NCBI RefSeq assembly: GCF_023343835.1
Contig: NC_064434.1
Span: 16,039,505 to 16,103,504 of the forward strand
Origin: Lagopus muta
Lineage: Eukaryota; Chordata; Aves; Galliformes; Phasianidae
Reading direction: 5' to 3'
DNA length: 64,000 nucleotides
Positions 31,166 through 44,969 of this stretch are shown here, one piece after another. Position 1 is the first letter of the stretch, and every line of letters begins with the position of its first letter. A program made the translations under genes and the position numbers. Under the pieces are notes generated by a model. It saw only the letters and a list, made by a program, of their open reading frames with translations, did not search any database and was not told where the DNA came from.

Positions 31166-33415
31166 AGTACAATGCTTCTGTTAAAAGTTGTTGAAAAGCA
31201 CTGTCATCTGAGCTTTCTCACTCCACAGAATTTTACTGGAGATGTTCTCCTAAGAGCAATATAGACATCCCTAAATAATGCAGTTTGTAGATTTTAATTT
31301 TTTGCCCAAATAATGGGGGTTTTGCTCTAATTTCATGTCATCTACAATAAATTTATTTGGTAAATGAATTACAGGCACTTTATTGAAGGGAAAGCCCTTG
31401 CAGCTAGCTTTAACTTGTGGTTCTCAGCATTGGAAATGGCTTTGGGATAAATTGTGGTGTTGGGATCAGAAGCCTATAGCTGGGTGTCACTCAGCTTCCC
31501 CACAGGAGTGCAGCTCTGCAGCTACCACCAGCACTGCCATATGATGCTTTTAGTGCAGTGAGGAACGCACCTCCAGAGTTCATCTGCTTTACAACCACAG
31601 CTGCCTCCACTAGAGGATGCATCATCTGGGCAACAAACTGCTCTCAAGGTGCTGTAAATAGCCTCTCCTTTACATGTGTGGGAGTTTCATTGAGCAGGCA
31701 GATAGGAAATGATCAGAGTGTGGTCTCTGTATAGGAAATTGATACTCGTTTATTTGCAGCTGCAACACAAAGGAAGAATCTCTATGTTGCGTTGCCAGTG
31801 ATCACCTAAAATAGACTCCCTTACTCAAAGTGTTTGATCTTAGAAAGAAATTGCTTGGCATTTTACAAGGGTTTTCCTAAAAATCTGAACCTGTTGGGTC
31901 AAAACCTGTTGTTCGCATGACCCTGCAAAAACACTGGATCTGAGGGGTAAGATCAAAAGAGCAGCTGAAGTACTGTCCTGGAGAAAGGGAGCAGAACACA
32001 GCTTCTCATATCTGCAGATTCACCAGCAGTCCTAGGGGTTCACCCCAACAAAATCCCTGGAGGGCTGCACATACCTCACAAACTTGATACAAGGAGCTGC
32101 AGAAAGACCCTCAGGGAGGGGAGAGGAATCCAGTAGAAGTCTTTCAATTCAATCAAACAAACCTGAAAGCTGCTGCAGATTTGCAGCCCACTGGCCAGCA
32201 GGGAGGTTTGAGCCAGGGAGGTTTGAGGAAGGCTGTGCTCAGCAGGAGCTATAACAGTGAATAAGACAGGAAAAAAACGGGATAGTCATACAAATGGCAG
32301 ACTCAGAGAACACACATTTCCCTCCTGAAGGTCATACCATCAAAGGCACAAAAAACAATTTAAATACTGCACTTTAAAAAAAAAAAAAATAGAGATATTC
32401 CTGTTCCAAACATTGATCACCTATTATGGAGTCACACAGATGCAGGATTACAATTCTGTGGCACTGCAAGGAAAAAGGACTAGATGCACAACATCCTGAC
32501 AGATAGCTGTGTGTGTCTGTGCCTTTATGTTTGTGCACTTGCTGGGGGATGGTGTAGGGATTTAAATTTGTCTCGAATCCATAGGTTAGTTCAATGACAG
32601 GAATGTTTTTCAAATGCCTCCCACATGGAAATATCATGCACATCCATAAGGGATGGCAAATGAGGGTCAGCAGATCCCAGAAACTCCCCAAGCTGCCTGT
32701 GTCGCTCCCTGGTGAGTAAAAAAGGATGAACACACCTAACCTGATCTGTGCAAGGGAAACTTCATTGAGTGTAATGCTCCACATGTGTGTTCCTTCCCCA
32801 GATCTGAATGCCATTTAGCACACTTCTAAAAACACTGAGTATGTCTGTACTGTGATTCTGTAGTAGAGCATGACTTCTCTCACACAGGAGAGAGAAATGT
32901 GCTGATTTCTTAATCTTTTCCCCACAGGGCTACAAGAGCAGGAACACTATTATTCCCAAAGCAATTTTAGCCTGACTCTTACCTGAGAAAAGAGAAAGAG
33001 ATTCAATTTTTTAAGGTAGGGTAAAGCTCTGAACCATGGTTATGTCTTCCCAGATTGCATTTTGTCAATCTCCTGTACAAAGGAAGAGCATTTCCATCCC
33101 TGTACTTTCAAGGTCAGTGTGTGAGCCTTGGTAGTCTTTGCACTGGTAGAAAAAATGATTTAACATGGACCTTCTGCTCAGATTTTTCCATTTCATACTT
33201 TTGGAGGCCTTTAAGCTGTGCATAACTGCTGCACTGAGTTCCTTGATCAAAGCCTACACTGTGTAAGCAACTCATTTAGAGTTCTGACTCCATCTTTGGC
33301 AGGTAGATATCGAAATATACTGTGTTTATCAATTTTTGGAAAACATCAGCAGTAGGGATAGGAGAAGTGTTTTATACGTGATTAAAACTCTCAAACTCAC
33401 ATACTGTGTGATATA
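31166..33415. other. Intergenic, nothing recognised
   Basis: Mostly unique-looking DNA with an A-run near 32,375. A 146-codon minus-strand open frame (32,374-32,814) has no recognisable domain and is treated as chance. Confidence 0.5.
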
Positions 33416-33517
33416 GTTTAGTAGCTTGTGGTGGCAATGGTGATGAGTAGACAGTTGGACTAGATGATCTTATAGGTCATTTCCAATATTGTGATTCTAT
33501 GATTCTATGATTCTAAA
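33412..33517 (+). mobile_element. Short CR1 3' end, 'GTGATATRGTTTA' type
   Basis: It starts GTGATATAGTTTAGTAGC and contains TGGACTAGATGATCTTATAGG, ending in three GATTCTAT units. The same short form, with the same left end, recurs at 56,751-56,852. Confidence 0.9.
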
Positions 33518-34184
33518 CCACACCTAGCCACACAAGAAGCTGCCTGGGAAGCTTCTGAAGTTCTACTTCTATTTATATACTTCTTTCTGCCTTCACTTGG
33601 GACTACAGATGGTAAAGTGATGAGAAATCCCACTCTCAGAGTGGTCTGTATCAATAAAACCACAACAGGCTTGAAGGCTTCACGGGAGGCTTGTTCTTAC
33701 CATTGTTTCACCTCTCTGAGGGTTTGTTTTTGTTTTGTTCTTTTCCTCAGCATCTGCACTTACTGAGAAAGAAATGAAAATGTTGTAGATGGTGTTGGTT
33801 CATATCCTGTATGGAAAAATAAAGAGGTGAATGATTCTAGCGTTTCTCACTGCCAGGTTAAGGAGTGGAATTGGAGGAATTGATACAAAAAGGGAGTAAA
33901 GAGATGGTCAGTGGGAAGGAAGAATCAAAAGATTTTGGCCATCTAGCTCTTAGTTTTAGTTTACACATTACAGAGAAACAGCTTCCTAGTAATATCAGAC
34001 CTTTCTTTGCTTTGAATTGCAGTACTGGGGAGAAAATGGGCAGAAACATACTTGAACACAGCTGGAGAAAAGCCAGAGATGCCTGTTGCATCCAAGCATG
34101 CCATTGCTATGGCTCACTGTAATGGAGAATGCCCTGAATCCATCCTCAGAACATCCAGAATGTCTGGGGCATCAACAAATAAGA

Positions 34185-34482
34185 TGAGAAGTAATGGCCT
34201 TACATTGTACAAGTTTCAGGTTGGATATTAGGAAACATTTCTTCTCAGAAAGAGTGGTGAGGCAGTGGCACAAGCTGTTCAGGGAGGTGGTGGAGTCAAG
34301 AAGATGTTCAAGAAACTTGTGGATGTGGCACTGAGTGACGCAGTTAGTTGGTATGCTGGGGATGATGGTTGGTCTAGATGATCCTAATGGTCTTTTCCAA
34401 CCCCGATGATTCTATGATTCTATAATTCTATGATTTATATATATATATATATATATAATTCTATAATTCTATGATTCTAGGA
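34185..34482 (+). mobile_element. CR1 3' end with an AT microsatellite in its tail
   Basis: It reads CAGGTTGGATATTAGGAAACA, AGTGGTGAGGCAGTGGCACA and GGTCTAGATGATCCTAATGG, then several ATTCTATG units. A run of AT dinucleotides (34,435-34,457) follows, then another set of ATTCTATAATTCTATGATTCT units. Confidence 0.92.
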
Positions 34483-37400
34483 ACATTATTGTTTGCTTTT
34501 GTTCCCTGGGATGCAGACATTGTCAGTGCTGAATGCATGGTCTTCAGAGCTGGTGTAAGCCACAGAAGACTGGAAGCGCATCTAGCTGCCTTAAGAGCAG
34601 TTTTGGTTTGGATTTTTGTTTTGTTCCACTACAGATTATCACTCTGAGCTCTGATATTTTTCCTCAGCATGGGATTGATGGGTTCCACATGGTGGATTTG
34701 GAATCTAAAGTCCAAATATGAAGAGTCTCTGTGCTGAACCTTAGTCTTTTGCAGGAGCAGATCATTAGGTCCTGCTCACTGGTTAGAGGTGGTTAGTATC
34801 TCACCCTGCTTCAGGATGTAAAAGGCAGAAGTTTACAGCCTCCAGATGTAATTATTTTCATGTGCTTCAGCAAGAATCAAATATTTGAAGCAATGTATGT
34901 GAATTGTTTGAAGAAACCTCAGAAGACAACTCTGTCCCCATGATCTGTTTTAGAGCATAAAAGGGCATCAAAGGGGCAGAATTTCTCTGTTTCTCATTTC
35001 TTTTGTGAAACAATTTCTTTTCATCCCAGACAGAAGCAGAAATCTTCAATTGCATGTTATTTTGTTATTTGCAACAAGGGCTCTCTGCTGGTCTACATGA
35101 CCAAATCATGTCCCTGATGCTCTGTGCTGTCTGGTTCAGAAAGGAGTGCTGCCTCCAGATATTATGTTCCTCTTATTTTGATCTCTGCAAAAAGTATTCT
35201 ACCTTCTGTACCATGAAATCTGAGGCCCGAAAGGAGATGCAGGAGCCAGGTACCCCTGAGGTGGCTCAGGAGCAGAAAGGCCCACCACTCAGAGGAGGTG
35301 ATTCCAGCTTTTGGAAGCTTCCCTTGGAGGTCTGGAGGAGGCCCTGGGGCAGGGTGGCCAACATCTGACAAAACAATCTGCTGGAGGCCTCCTGGAGGGA
35401 ACTCACAGAGCTTTCTGATGCTCATCCAGACTGTTTCACACAGGGAGCGGATCTGGCACATGGGATGTGAGCACTCTGATTTCAGAATGCCCTGTGCCAT
35501 AAACACTTTAAAACACTTTAAAAGCAGCAGGTTCTGTCAAATTGCTGCACAAATTCTGTCAAAGTGCTGCACAACAGACAGCTGGCTATGACCCACTTAA
35601 CTCGCTCCACTCACGTGCTGGCAGCTGCTGAGATGCCAGCTCTTTTTCTTTAAAGTTTCTTTTCTTGCAGTGTTTTTATTAATCCAGTGTATTAGACATG
35701 CTCATGTATGCAGGGAAGTCTGCAGCGCGTTAGAGGAATGCTGTATCTTCTGATGTTTTCTGTCGTCCCACAGCCCATCCTCTAGAGATTCTGTACAGTT
35801 GATATGCAGCCACGAGAGGGAGTAAGAGGACCAAATAAAACGATTTGGGATGTAAGGTGCGATTATAGCTCCAGATGAACACAACATCATTCGTGATATG
35901 AAAACATAAAAATAAAGAGGAAGAACAGAAGGGTTTAGCTCAATAGGTATGAGGTCTTACTTAATTGAAAGCAAAAACACAGCTTAAAGCCATTTTGATA
36001 CATGTGGTAAGCATTTTTTTTTTCCTTTTTTTCGCCTTGTTTTTCCAAATTCTTGGTTTCTTTCTGTAGAGAGAACTGCCTAAACTGCCTAAGCTACCAA
36101 AAGGCACAAAGATGTAGCTTTCACATATGCCCTTCTGCTGCCCCTCTAAGAGAAAAGGGAAAAAGAAATATTAAATAAGATGATTCTCATGACCCTTTAT
36201 TTGGGCAGGGTTCAAACACAGTACTTCATTCCTACAAGAGCACTGCTGAAGCAAGGTTTTCCTTTTCTATCATTGTTCTCTCCCAAATCAGATTCTCTGA
36301 GATAATTATGTAACTAAAACTGACAAGAAATGCATAAATGAAGTATCTAAATAATACTGTGATCCCATATCCCTTATGCCTCATTTGCTTTATACATCTG
36401 AAGTAAATGCATTCTAACTTCTTCCCCTGCCTAAGAAACTGAAGATGTTAATCCACTAAAGAGAGTAAAAGTCTTCTATGTTGCAGGTACCTAGGCTTTA
36501 CTGTCTTTGATTGTTATAACTAACATAAAATAACTGGATTTTTTAATGATAGTGTTTCTTGAACAAGTGCATCCTGTTCTGGTTTCCCATTCAACTGTAC
36601 AGAAGGGGTGCCACAAGGTTACAAACCAGTGATTTTGATTAAAAACTCAAGATTCCCAGAGCTCTGCAGCGATGTATGCTCTACATTGATCCACTGTCCT
36701 TTTACCAAAGTACCTTTTGTGCTTCTTGAGTTTTATCAGTTTGCTTTATTGTAATAAGTTCATTCAGGGCGCAATCATGAAGGGCGTGCCAGATTTTTCC
36801 ATAATACAATCTTATTTTTCAATGGGCTATAAAATTCACTCTTGGCTGCAACTTGACGTATGTAGTAGAGAACCTGCTGCTTTTAAAGTGTTTCTGAATG
36901 CCTTGAAGCATTCTTTGAACAAAATTGGGCTATTAAGAATAGGGGGACTGCACTCCATAATATGCTGCTTCTAAAAATCTCTTTCAAGTCAGTAGGAATT
37001 CTTCCCCCTCCTTCTCTTGATATCTTTTAGGCCAGAAGTAATGAAAGGAGCCATAGGAATTAATGGTGTTAAAGAAATTACAAAATTGCATTGTGTAGGG
37101 AACATGTTATCTCCACACTGTTATACTGAATTTTGACCTTAAAGCAGGGGAAAAATTTACTGTTGAAGAATTTGCCCTCAACAACTGCAAGTACTTTGTA
37201 AGTGCATACCTCTTCTAAACAGAGCAAGCAGCAGTACTTGTGGCAAAACTTGCCTCAAATCTGTCCTTTTAAGACACCATTTTTTAGTTTTGTATACTTT
37301 TGCCAGCATTTTCTGACTTGACTGTCAGAAATGTGCCTTTAGCTTCTACCCCACAAAACTATCAGCATCTGGCAAGGTCACAGGCCTCTGGGGTCTTCCC

Positions 37401-38263
37401 ATTCATTGCAGCTCAGAAGACATTGGCTAAGGTTACCGAATGGCCCCATCGTGACTGCAGGCTGATGGTGAGGCTGAGAAGAGTTCAGTATCAGTGTCGC
37501 TGTCTGATTGGTTCTGTGACATCAGGGTAAAGATCAAAAATTGGTTATGAGCCAAAAGCAAGGGACTATATACTCAAGGGCTCACAGTGGAGGACTGCAT
37601 TCTGCTTCTGCTGGTCTCTGTGTGTATCTCAAGGGGAAGAGTTGGAGGCCCAAGTTGTAGGTGAATGAGATAAGACTCACAAAGCTCAGTCCAAAGGGAC
37701 GTTTCTCCATATCTTTGTCTCACATGTGACAGAAAATAATGGCATTCAGAAAATGGATTGAGGTGGGGTTTTAGTGAAACCTCATTAATAAGAACCCTTG
37801 TCTCACTATAAACATTAAAGCAGTGAAGGGCTTGCAGTCATGGGAATGTTGGTTGGGTTGCTAAAGGGGAGAAACTGCTAATGCTGACCTCTGACTGTGA
37901 ATCCTAAATGAAGGTAAAAATTTTCTCCCCAGCTCTTCCAAAGATGCAACGTGATCACTTTTTAAATTTTTTTTCAAAGTTGATATCAAATTTCTGGACA
38001 AAGCTTGGACCCCAGTGGTGTTCCCTGGAGAGCTACCTCTAATCTGTGACACATAGCTTCTTCCCTGGCACCTCTGTCTCTACTTTCTTCATTCTTCATC
38101 CTTACTTCCTCTTGCACCCACTGAAGATCAGTGTTTTAGTCACCTTCTCCATCATTTCCTTTACACAGACAGATGAGCCAAGGCCAGAAGCAGATCCAGC
38201 TGAGCCCCAGGGCTTTTGCAGGGTCATGTCAAACTCCATTTGACCTGATTTCTGGACAATCAC

Positions 38264-38286
38264 TTATTATTATTATTATTATTATT
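38264..38286 (+). repeat. TTA trinucleotide repeat
   Basis: About seven to eight TTA units. Confidence 0.9.
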
Positions 38287-38804
38287 TAATATTATATGAT
38301 TTTATGTTACATTAAATAACTTCTCATTCACAGGTGTCAGTTAAGCGAGTGTGCCTCTCCCTGTAGGGCCTACCAAAAGACTTCTGATGTCTGCAGCAGC
38401 CCTGGGCTTTCAGGGTGGCAACTGGATTCAATAAGAATTATGCTCAGAATAAAGAAAGTGTCCTATGGTAAGTAAAGTGCCATAAAACAACATTGTATAA
38501 AAAAGCTGGGGCCTGTCATTTCAAGTCAGGGTTTAATAAATGAGGAGAAAGTATTGATGTGAATATTTTTGTCCTCATCCATGGAAGGAGAAGAGTGAGA
38601 ACTGTTCATGTCATAGGGATACTACCAGGACAAATCCATATTGGAAGCATTTGTCTACTATCCCAGTGGAGCCGTAGACAAATCCATCAGGAAATGGCTG
38701 ACATGTTTCCCATCACCGAAAGTTTCTGCAGGGTTATTATTATTAATAGAAGTAAAGCTTTCTCAATTTATTTCAGCACAAAATATACAGATATTTATTC
38801 AGTT

Positions 38805-38846
38805 TTTTTTTTTTGTTTGTTTGTTTGTTTTTTGTTTTTGTTTTGC
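38805..38846 (+). repeat. T-run and TTTG repeat
   Basis: A run of twelve T residues is followed by GTTT units, then T-rich sequence. Confidence 0.85.
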
Positions 38847-40202
38847 TACGGACAGAAAAATAATAGTTTTAGTTTGTTCAAAAGGTGCACTATGGTTTGA
38901 TATATTTTCCCTTAGACATAATTTTTAGGAAAAAATAACACATCAGATTCAATTGGAGTGGAAACACTGTGAAATGTCAGAAACTGACTAACTGGGAAAA
39001 AAGATCAAATAATTCTCTAAGATATTTATTATTTTGAGGAAGATATGGGAGATGCTGTTGTCAGTGGCTACCTCCAAATGCAAGTGGGGCTAAAATTCTG
39101 TGGGGCTAAAATGCATCCATATCAAAGTGTGTGTGGTCTTTAGTAAACAGCATTTCTGCTTTTAAAATTGCTTAAGTTCAGAAAGGAATGTAGCAAGAGG
39201 ACTCAGTGTAACAGATTACCAAGGTACCACATTTAAGAGAAGTGTGATTACTGCTGACCAAACTAGATAAAGGACTACATGCAAAATAAATCAAAGGAAA
39301 ATACATATTAATATTGGTAAAAGTAATATTAAAGCATAATTCTGACAGCTTCTTTGGAGTGAGCATCTGCTTGAGGTGAAAATCAGGATTAAGTCAAAGA
39401 AATTAAAATGGTGCAGATGACAAGGACATCAGACCCAGGTTTACCCAGACAGTCAAGAAGCAGTTTGGAGCAGGTTTCATTTCATCTGTGCATTAAAATT
39501 GTACCATATATTTGAGTAAATTCCCTTAGGAAACCTAAGCCTGAACTCAGGCAGTGTAAATGAAAACACAGTTTTAAACGGACAGTGGTTTGTACAGGGT
39601 GATTTTCTTCAGCTATCTTGCTCTGGCATATGTTGTTGTTTTATTCAAAAGAATACACGTAGTTTGAAATCATTATGTCTTTCATTGAAGACAGATTGGG
39701 TAAAACTCCTTATAAAAATATTTCATATATTTTCTAAATGCTTTCTTCTGCCAGAATCGGCAAGGGTGCATTATCTGGAGTGCAATCAAATGTCATGCTA
39801 GAAAAGCACTAAAGCCTTTTTAATTAAAAACGTCATAAAGGCTTAAGTAAAATTATAACTGCTGGTTACTGTAATCTTCTTAGAGGAGCCCTTGTGTGTG
39901 TAGATGTGTGCTTGTGCATGTGTGAGTGGGGTATAAGTGCAGGGGAAAATGAATCCTGTGCAAACAGAGGAATACAATGTCTGCAAGGGCTGATCTGAAC
40001 TTGCAGCTGTGTACACCCCCAGCCAGGCTGTTAACCCTTCCTTGCTCCTGCTGGAATGCTTCACAGCTTCATAGGTTCACGTATGGAGCAAATGCAGTGC
40101 AGAGGTGAGCATGGCCATTAGGCGAGATATGGATCTTGCAATGGATGCGTGAAAGTTGAAAGTTACTACTTCAAGGCACATGCTGCTTCCAGCCAAATAC
40201 AG

Positions 40203-40350
40203 TCATAGTATCATAAAATAACCCGAGTTGGAAGGGATCTACAAGGATCATAGAGTCCAACTCCTGGCTACACGCAGGACCACCCAAAAATCAGACCATA
40301 TGACTGAGAGTGTTGTCCAAGAGCTTCTTGAACTTGCTGCCCCTATTCCC
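40203..40350 (-). mobile_element. CR1 fragment
   Basis: It starts CATAGTATCATAAAATAACCC at the left, then GAGTTGGAAGGGATCTACAAGG and TCCAACTCCTGGCTACACGC. It is the same subfamily as the copy upstream of CMPK2. Confidence 0.9.
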
Positions 40351-42689
40351 ATCCCAGCAGTATCAGGAAAAGAAAGCATTTCCACCTCCAGCTCTCTGTT
40401 CCGTTTCCTATTTTATACCCTTTTTCCTTCAGTACTCTCTTAACTAAACTCCATTGAGACTTTCCCCTTCATCCTTCATTCCCCTTTTTCTACTTCTGCT
40501 CCCCTCAACTACACCCCAAGATTTGCCACCATTCAGCCACCAGGAGCAACACTGAATTTTGCCCACATGGCCCAGAAGCCTTGAAAGGCTGTTTAAAGTT
40601 GTAAAGTTCCTGCTGCAGTATTCTGAAATTGCACTTTATTCATACTTGCCTATTATATTAGCCATCAACACCATGTAGCTTTGAAAACCAACCATCAGCA
40701 TGTTGACATTGACAGTTTAGGCGTAATATGATGGTGGAGATTTATTCTTTAAAGGACACACTTTGGTTTTGCCATGACACCCGTGCAAAATGGTAATGTT
40801 GTGTTTCTGCAGCTGTTGACTGCAAGGCATGCTGAGTCACCAAACACCCTGCTCTAGCTGTTACTGGTATAATTTTTATGTGGTGTCTGAGTCCTACTGT
40901 TCCCTTATGTAGGTACAGAAGGTGTGCCACAATGTGGACTGAAGGAAATTCAAATATTTTGAGGAAAAGAATCACTGAAGTGGCCTGAAAGCTGAAACAT
41001 CCTGTCATTACAAACCCACTGAAGCAGTTTGAGATCACAGTCAAAAAGACCCTGATACTCCCAGGTGTGTGCGTATTCTGGAAGCCTTGGGATAGACAAA
41101 GTACACATTCACATCCTGCTGCTCTTGCACTTGTATATTCTTTCATATCCATCATTAAAGATAAATAAATAAATAAGACTGGTCTGGTTGACTTCATCTA
41201 AGTGCTCAATGGCATGTGCCTTTTTGTGCCACTGAAGTAATTTTAAATCATTTTGATTTGTTACAGTGAGAACATAATGGAAATGAAAACTCCTTGGCAC
41301 TTGCTTTCCTGTTCTTCAGCTATTCCAGGTGTGTTTATTTGCAATTCATGAATTTTAAATCATGAACCCCTCGTGTTAAAAAAAAAAAATACTGTGATGA
41401 ATCACTTGCTTCATTCTTCTTGTATTATGAGGATGTGTGCAGTATGCCCAGGTATTGCAGTGGTTTAAATGACGTCTGCTTCTGTTTTTTGGTTGTTTCA
41501 GAATAAATGTGGAAACAGACACTGTTTAGGAACCTTTGAATATCCTATGAGAGATTGGTTGAAAAGGTCATATACTGGTTTCTGAGTTGGTACACTGAGA
41601 CTAACAACAACTGGAAGGTTGCATCCCTACAGCTTCTTGAGTCATCTTGTGGAAACCAAGAACACAACTGAACTTGAAGACTTCAGTATTAGTTAATTAA
41701 CCACTGCCATGAATATGCTAGTAATTCAGGAAACTCATAACCACACCCAGCTGAACATGCAGGAATAGCTGAGATCTGTAGCACGTTCTGGCTGCACTCT
41801 GTCCCAAGGTGTTTTCCTGAGAGGTCCACATAACAGATCTGAATTCAGCATTTTAAGCCACAAGGGGTGGGTGTTCACACCATCTGTGCCAAGCAGACAC
41901 AGAATGCGCTTTAGGTTATCCTAGGTAAGGTAAATTGCCTAGGTTAATGGTCTAATTTATACAGCTCACTTCATGTCAAGTCTTCCACTTAATGAAAGCA
42001 CACTTGAATTACATGGGAAATAAAGAGGGAGCAGAACTGAAACTTGTAAAAAATTCTCCACATGAATAAACTGAAACACATTTGTGCTCTCCGTCATCAG
42101 AGATGTCAGACTACCTTTCACTCATTACAACTCTGAGAGTGAGCCCCGTTCCGCAGACTGGAAGTAAATGTCTCAAATAGAGGCAGTTTCCTCCTGTTAG
42201 AACTATTAAAGAAATTAGCAATACTTCAGGCCTTTATGTTAATAGGTGAATATAACTTCTGCTCTCTGCTTCAGTATGACTGCAACCCATTTCATGACAG
42301 TCAGCCATCGCAGTAACATAAATAAAATAGCACATCTTCAGCATGGAGAATAGCTCTCTGCTTGACAGGACTGAAGCATGTTACATGCAGGTGGCTGGCC
42401 CGAGATGAGAACCAGCCTGGGGGTGCTGGGGACAGTGCTAACACCTCCAAGCCTCTGTGGGCTGTGGTCTCCCTCCCTCTCCAGCTGTCTTCTAGGAAAG
42501 CTGGTGGCAGCAGGTGAAGCTCACATGCTGTTTGCAAGCTAGACATTGTTCAGGCACCTGAACTGCTTCCAAAACAGTTTACCTAGAGCTTGGCTTTCTG
42601 CCAACAGCAGCTTTGGTGCAGCCTTTGTGCTTTCTCTAAGTCCTCTCTGGTGAAAGATTGGGTTTTGTAATACAAAGGTTTTTGAGGAG

Positions 42690-42880
42690 CAATAGAATTA
42701 TGGACTTGTTAGAGTTGGAAGGGATCCTTAAAGGCCAACTAAGTCCAACTCCCCTGCAATGAACAGGGATGCTTACAGCTCGACCAAGGTGCTCAAAGCT
42801 CTGTTCAGCCTGAGCTTAAGTGTCTCCAGGCACAGAGCTTCTACCACCTCTGTTCCAGTGCCTCATCACTCTCATTGTAA
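42690..42880 (-). mobile_element. CR1 fragment
   Basis: It starts AGAATTATGGACTTGTTAGAG at the left, then AGTTGGAAGGGATCCTTAAAGG and GCAATGAACAGGGATGCTTAC. A short ATAATAAATA-rich run follows on the right. Confidence 0.9.
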
Positions 42881-44965
42881 TAGTAATAATAAATAATAGT
42901 AATAAATACAAGTGTGACATTTGGTACCTGCTGTTGAAACGGAGGCACAAACATATGATAAAGAGGCTGGCTGATAGATGGGGACATGTTGGGTGCACTA
43001 CAGTGATAAATTGTTTCCCTGTTATGCCTTCGAGACAGAAGAGATGCACATATGGCATACTGGCATACTGTCACTGCTGTATTTCCATCGTTGCAGAAAG
43101 CTGTGAATATAACAGTTCTTCCTAATTGATTAAGCCAGCGCTGGTCAATATTAAACTGACAAAAAGAAATAGGCCTTTGCTCTACATTAGTAGTGATTTT
43201 TAGGCTGGGCTTGATCTCCTGTTATGACAGTAAAGCTCTGTGTACAAGCTCCAAACATTACAGTCATAGTAGGAAATTCAGAATGACTGTCTAGGCATTA
43301 TACACACTGAAAATACACATCCATAGAGAAACTAGTACTGTGCAGACATGTGCAACAGCTGTTTCAAAAGAAGAATCTGTAAATTTGAGGTTAACATGCT
43401 GAAAGATTAAAGGGCTTCCTCCATCAAGCAGGTTTCAGTTTCCACACTTATGAGGTGGGTAGGTATGTATCTGACTGCCTCTGACTTCTCTCCCTGAATC
43501 GCAGTACAGCATGGGATTAGGATTTAATGTGAGGCTGGGGATATACTATTTCATCATCACCCTGGCCTCTGTGCTGTTACAGAATATTAATAATACTCCT
43601 TCTTATATGATAATTCATTAGACCCCATGGATGATTTTCTGTGTAAGCAATTGTATGTTCTGACACTGTCTTCCAGCTCCATGATTAGGTTATGACTGGT
43701 ATTGCTGCCTATACTTTGTCTGTACCCCAGCTGCTGTCTGACTGTCAGTGATGCTCAGAATAAGAAGCAGTGCAGGTGCCCCCTGCTTGGTGCTGACTCA
43801 GCAGCTGAGATGCACTCTTACTGCTGTCCCATTACTCACCTTTGTGCTTCATAGTGCTAATCACAAAGCTCTGATTCTCTGTATTCTCCCTAAATGAAAT
43901 AATAAAGCTTTTTCTTCCCCCTCTCCTTCACCTCCACTCCAACGAAGCATCAATGAGGCAGAAATATTCAAGTGTTGGGCCGTAATTCTAATTTCTGTGC
44001 AGCAAGCGCAGCACCAGACAGGTGTTTTGAAATGTAAATGAAAGGCAGTGTAGTGTGGGACACAGAACACAAACCGTTGCAGAAGACCCCGGTGCAATGA
44101 GAAATGTGACATCTATCTGTTTAATAGGGCACAGGCCTGTGTAATGAGCAGAAACCACACATTTATAGCCTTTCCCACAGCCCTCTAACTAAAATATCAA
44201 GCATATTCCAAGGAGGCAGGAGGTGGAATAGCGCAGCTCTGGTATAATGTGGAGGGTAGGGTACAACAGCTCAGTTAAAAGGCCTCTGTAATTCACATAG
44301 GAAGGGTGTGAGAGGTCTGCTAGGTGAGGCAAGAGCTAGCAAACAGCAGCAGGCAACACTGGCTCCAACAGGCATGATGCTCAGCAGCCAAAAGGTTATG
44401 GATAGGTCTTCAGAGTGTGTGCTCAGAGTAGGTTTCTAAGCAAGTTATCCATTTCCAACACTATGTGCTTGTGGTTAAAGGGATTAGCCAGTGGTAATCC
44501 AGTTCTGGCAGAGCTTAACTTTCAAAAATAAGGGAAAGCTTCTGCAGTGGACACATTTTTGGCTGTGCTGGCCAGGGTGGAGCGTTCAGTGGGTGAAGGA
44601 GCAGGGGGGTGGACAGCCTCCACTCGCTGCTTATCTCCATACTGGAGTCCTCTACACAACCGTCAAAATAAAATAAAATACAATTAAAAAAAGGCTTTTA
44701 TTGGCAGCATATTTTTAGGCCAGTTTGGATGACAAAATGCAGAAACCAAGCAGGCAGCCTTCTGGGGAGGGCAAGGTTTGTGTGAGTGTAACTCCCAGCA
44801 CTGGGCTGCCATGTAGGAAATCATTCCACCACTGTCCAATAGCTGCCCTGCAATTAATGGTACGTTTGTATGTAAAGCTTAATATTGATCATATGGTCTT
44901 ACACAACATGGCTCTACAACCTTCGGTGAGGTTATTTTAGTTATTGGTGCAAGCAAAGAATGTTG
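42881..44965. other. Intergenic, no gene recognised
   Basis: Unique-looking DNA. The part at about 43,500-44,110 is free of recognisable repeats and lacks long T or A runs. No coding exon was recognised. Confidence 0.45.
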
Positions 44966-44969
44966 GTGG

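Larger units (their letters stand above)
34483..40200. other. Intergenic, no gene recognised
   Basis: Unique-looking DNA with a TTA trinucleotide run (38,264-38,286) and a TTTG tract (38,805-38,846). A small tandem duplication lies at 35,532-35,575. Open frames of up to about 115 codons (for example 35,054-35,368, plus) have no recognisable domains. Confidence 0.5.

Noticed and set aside
32374-32814. 146-codon minus-strand open frame
   Set aside because: It ends in a poly-Phe stretch read from an A-run and has no domain.
40742-41197. 151-codon minus-strand open frame
   Set aside because: Composition is random-like, with no domain or splice signals that suggest an exon.
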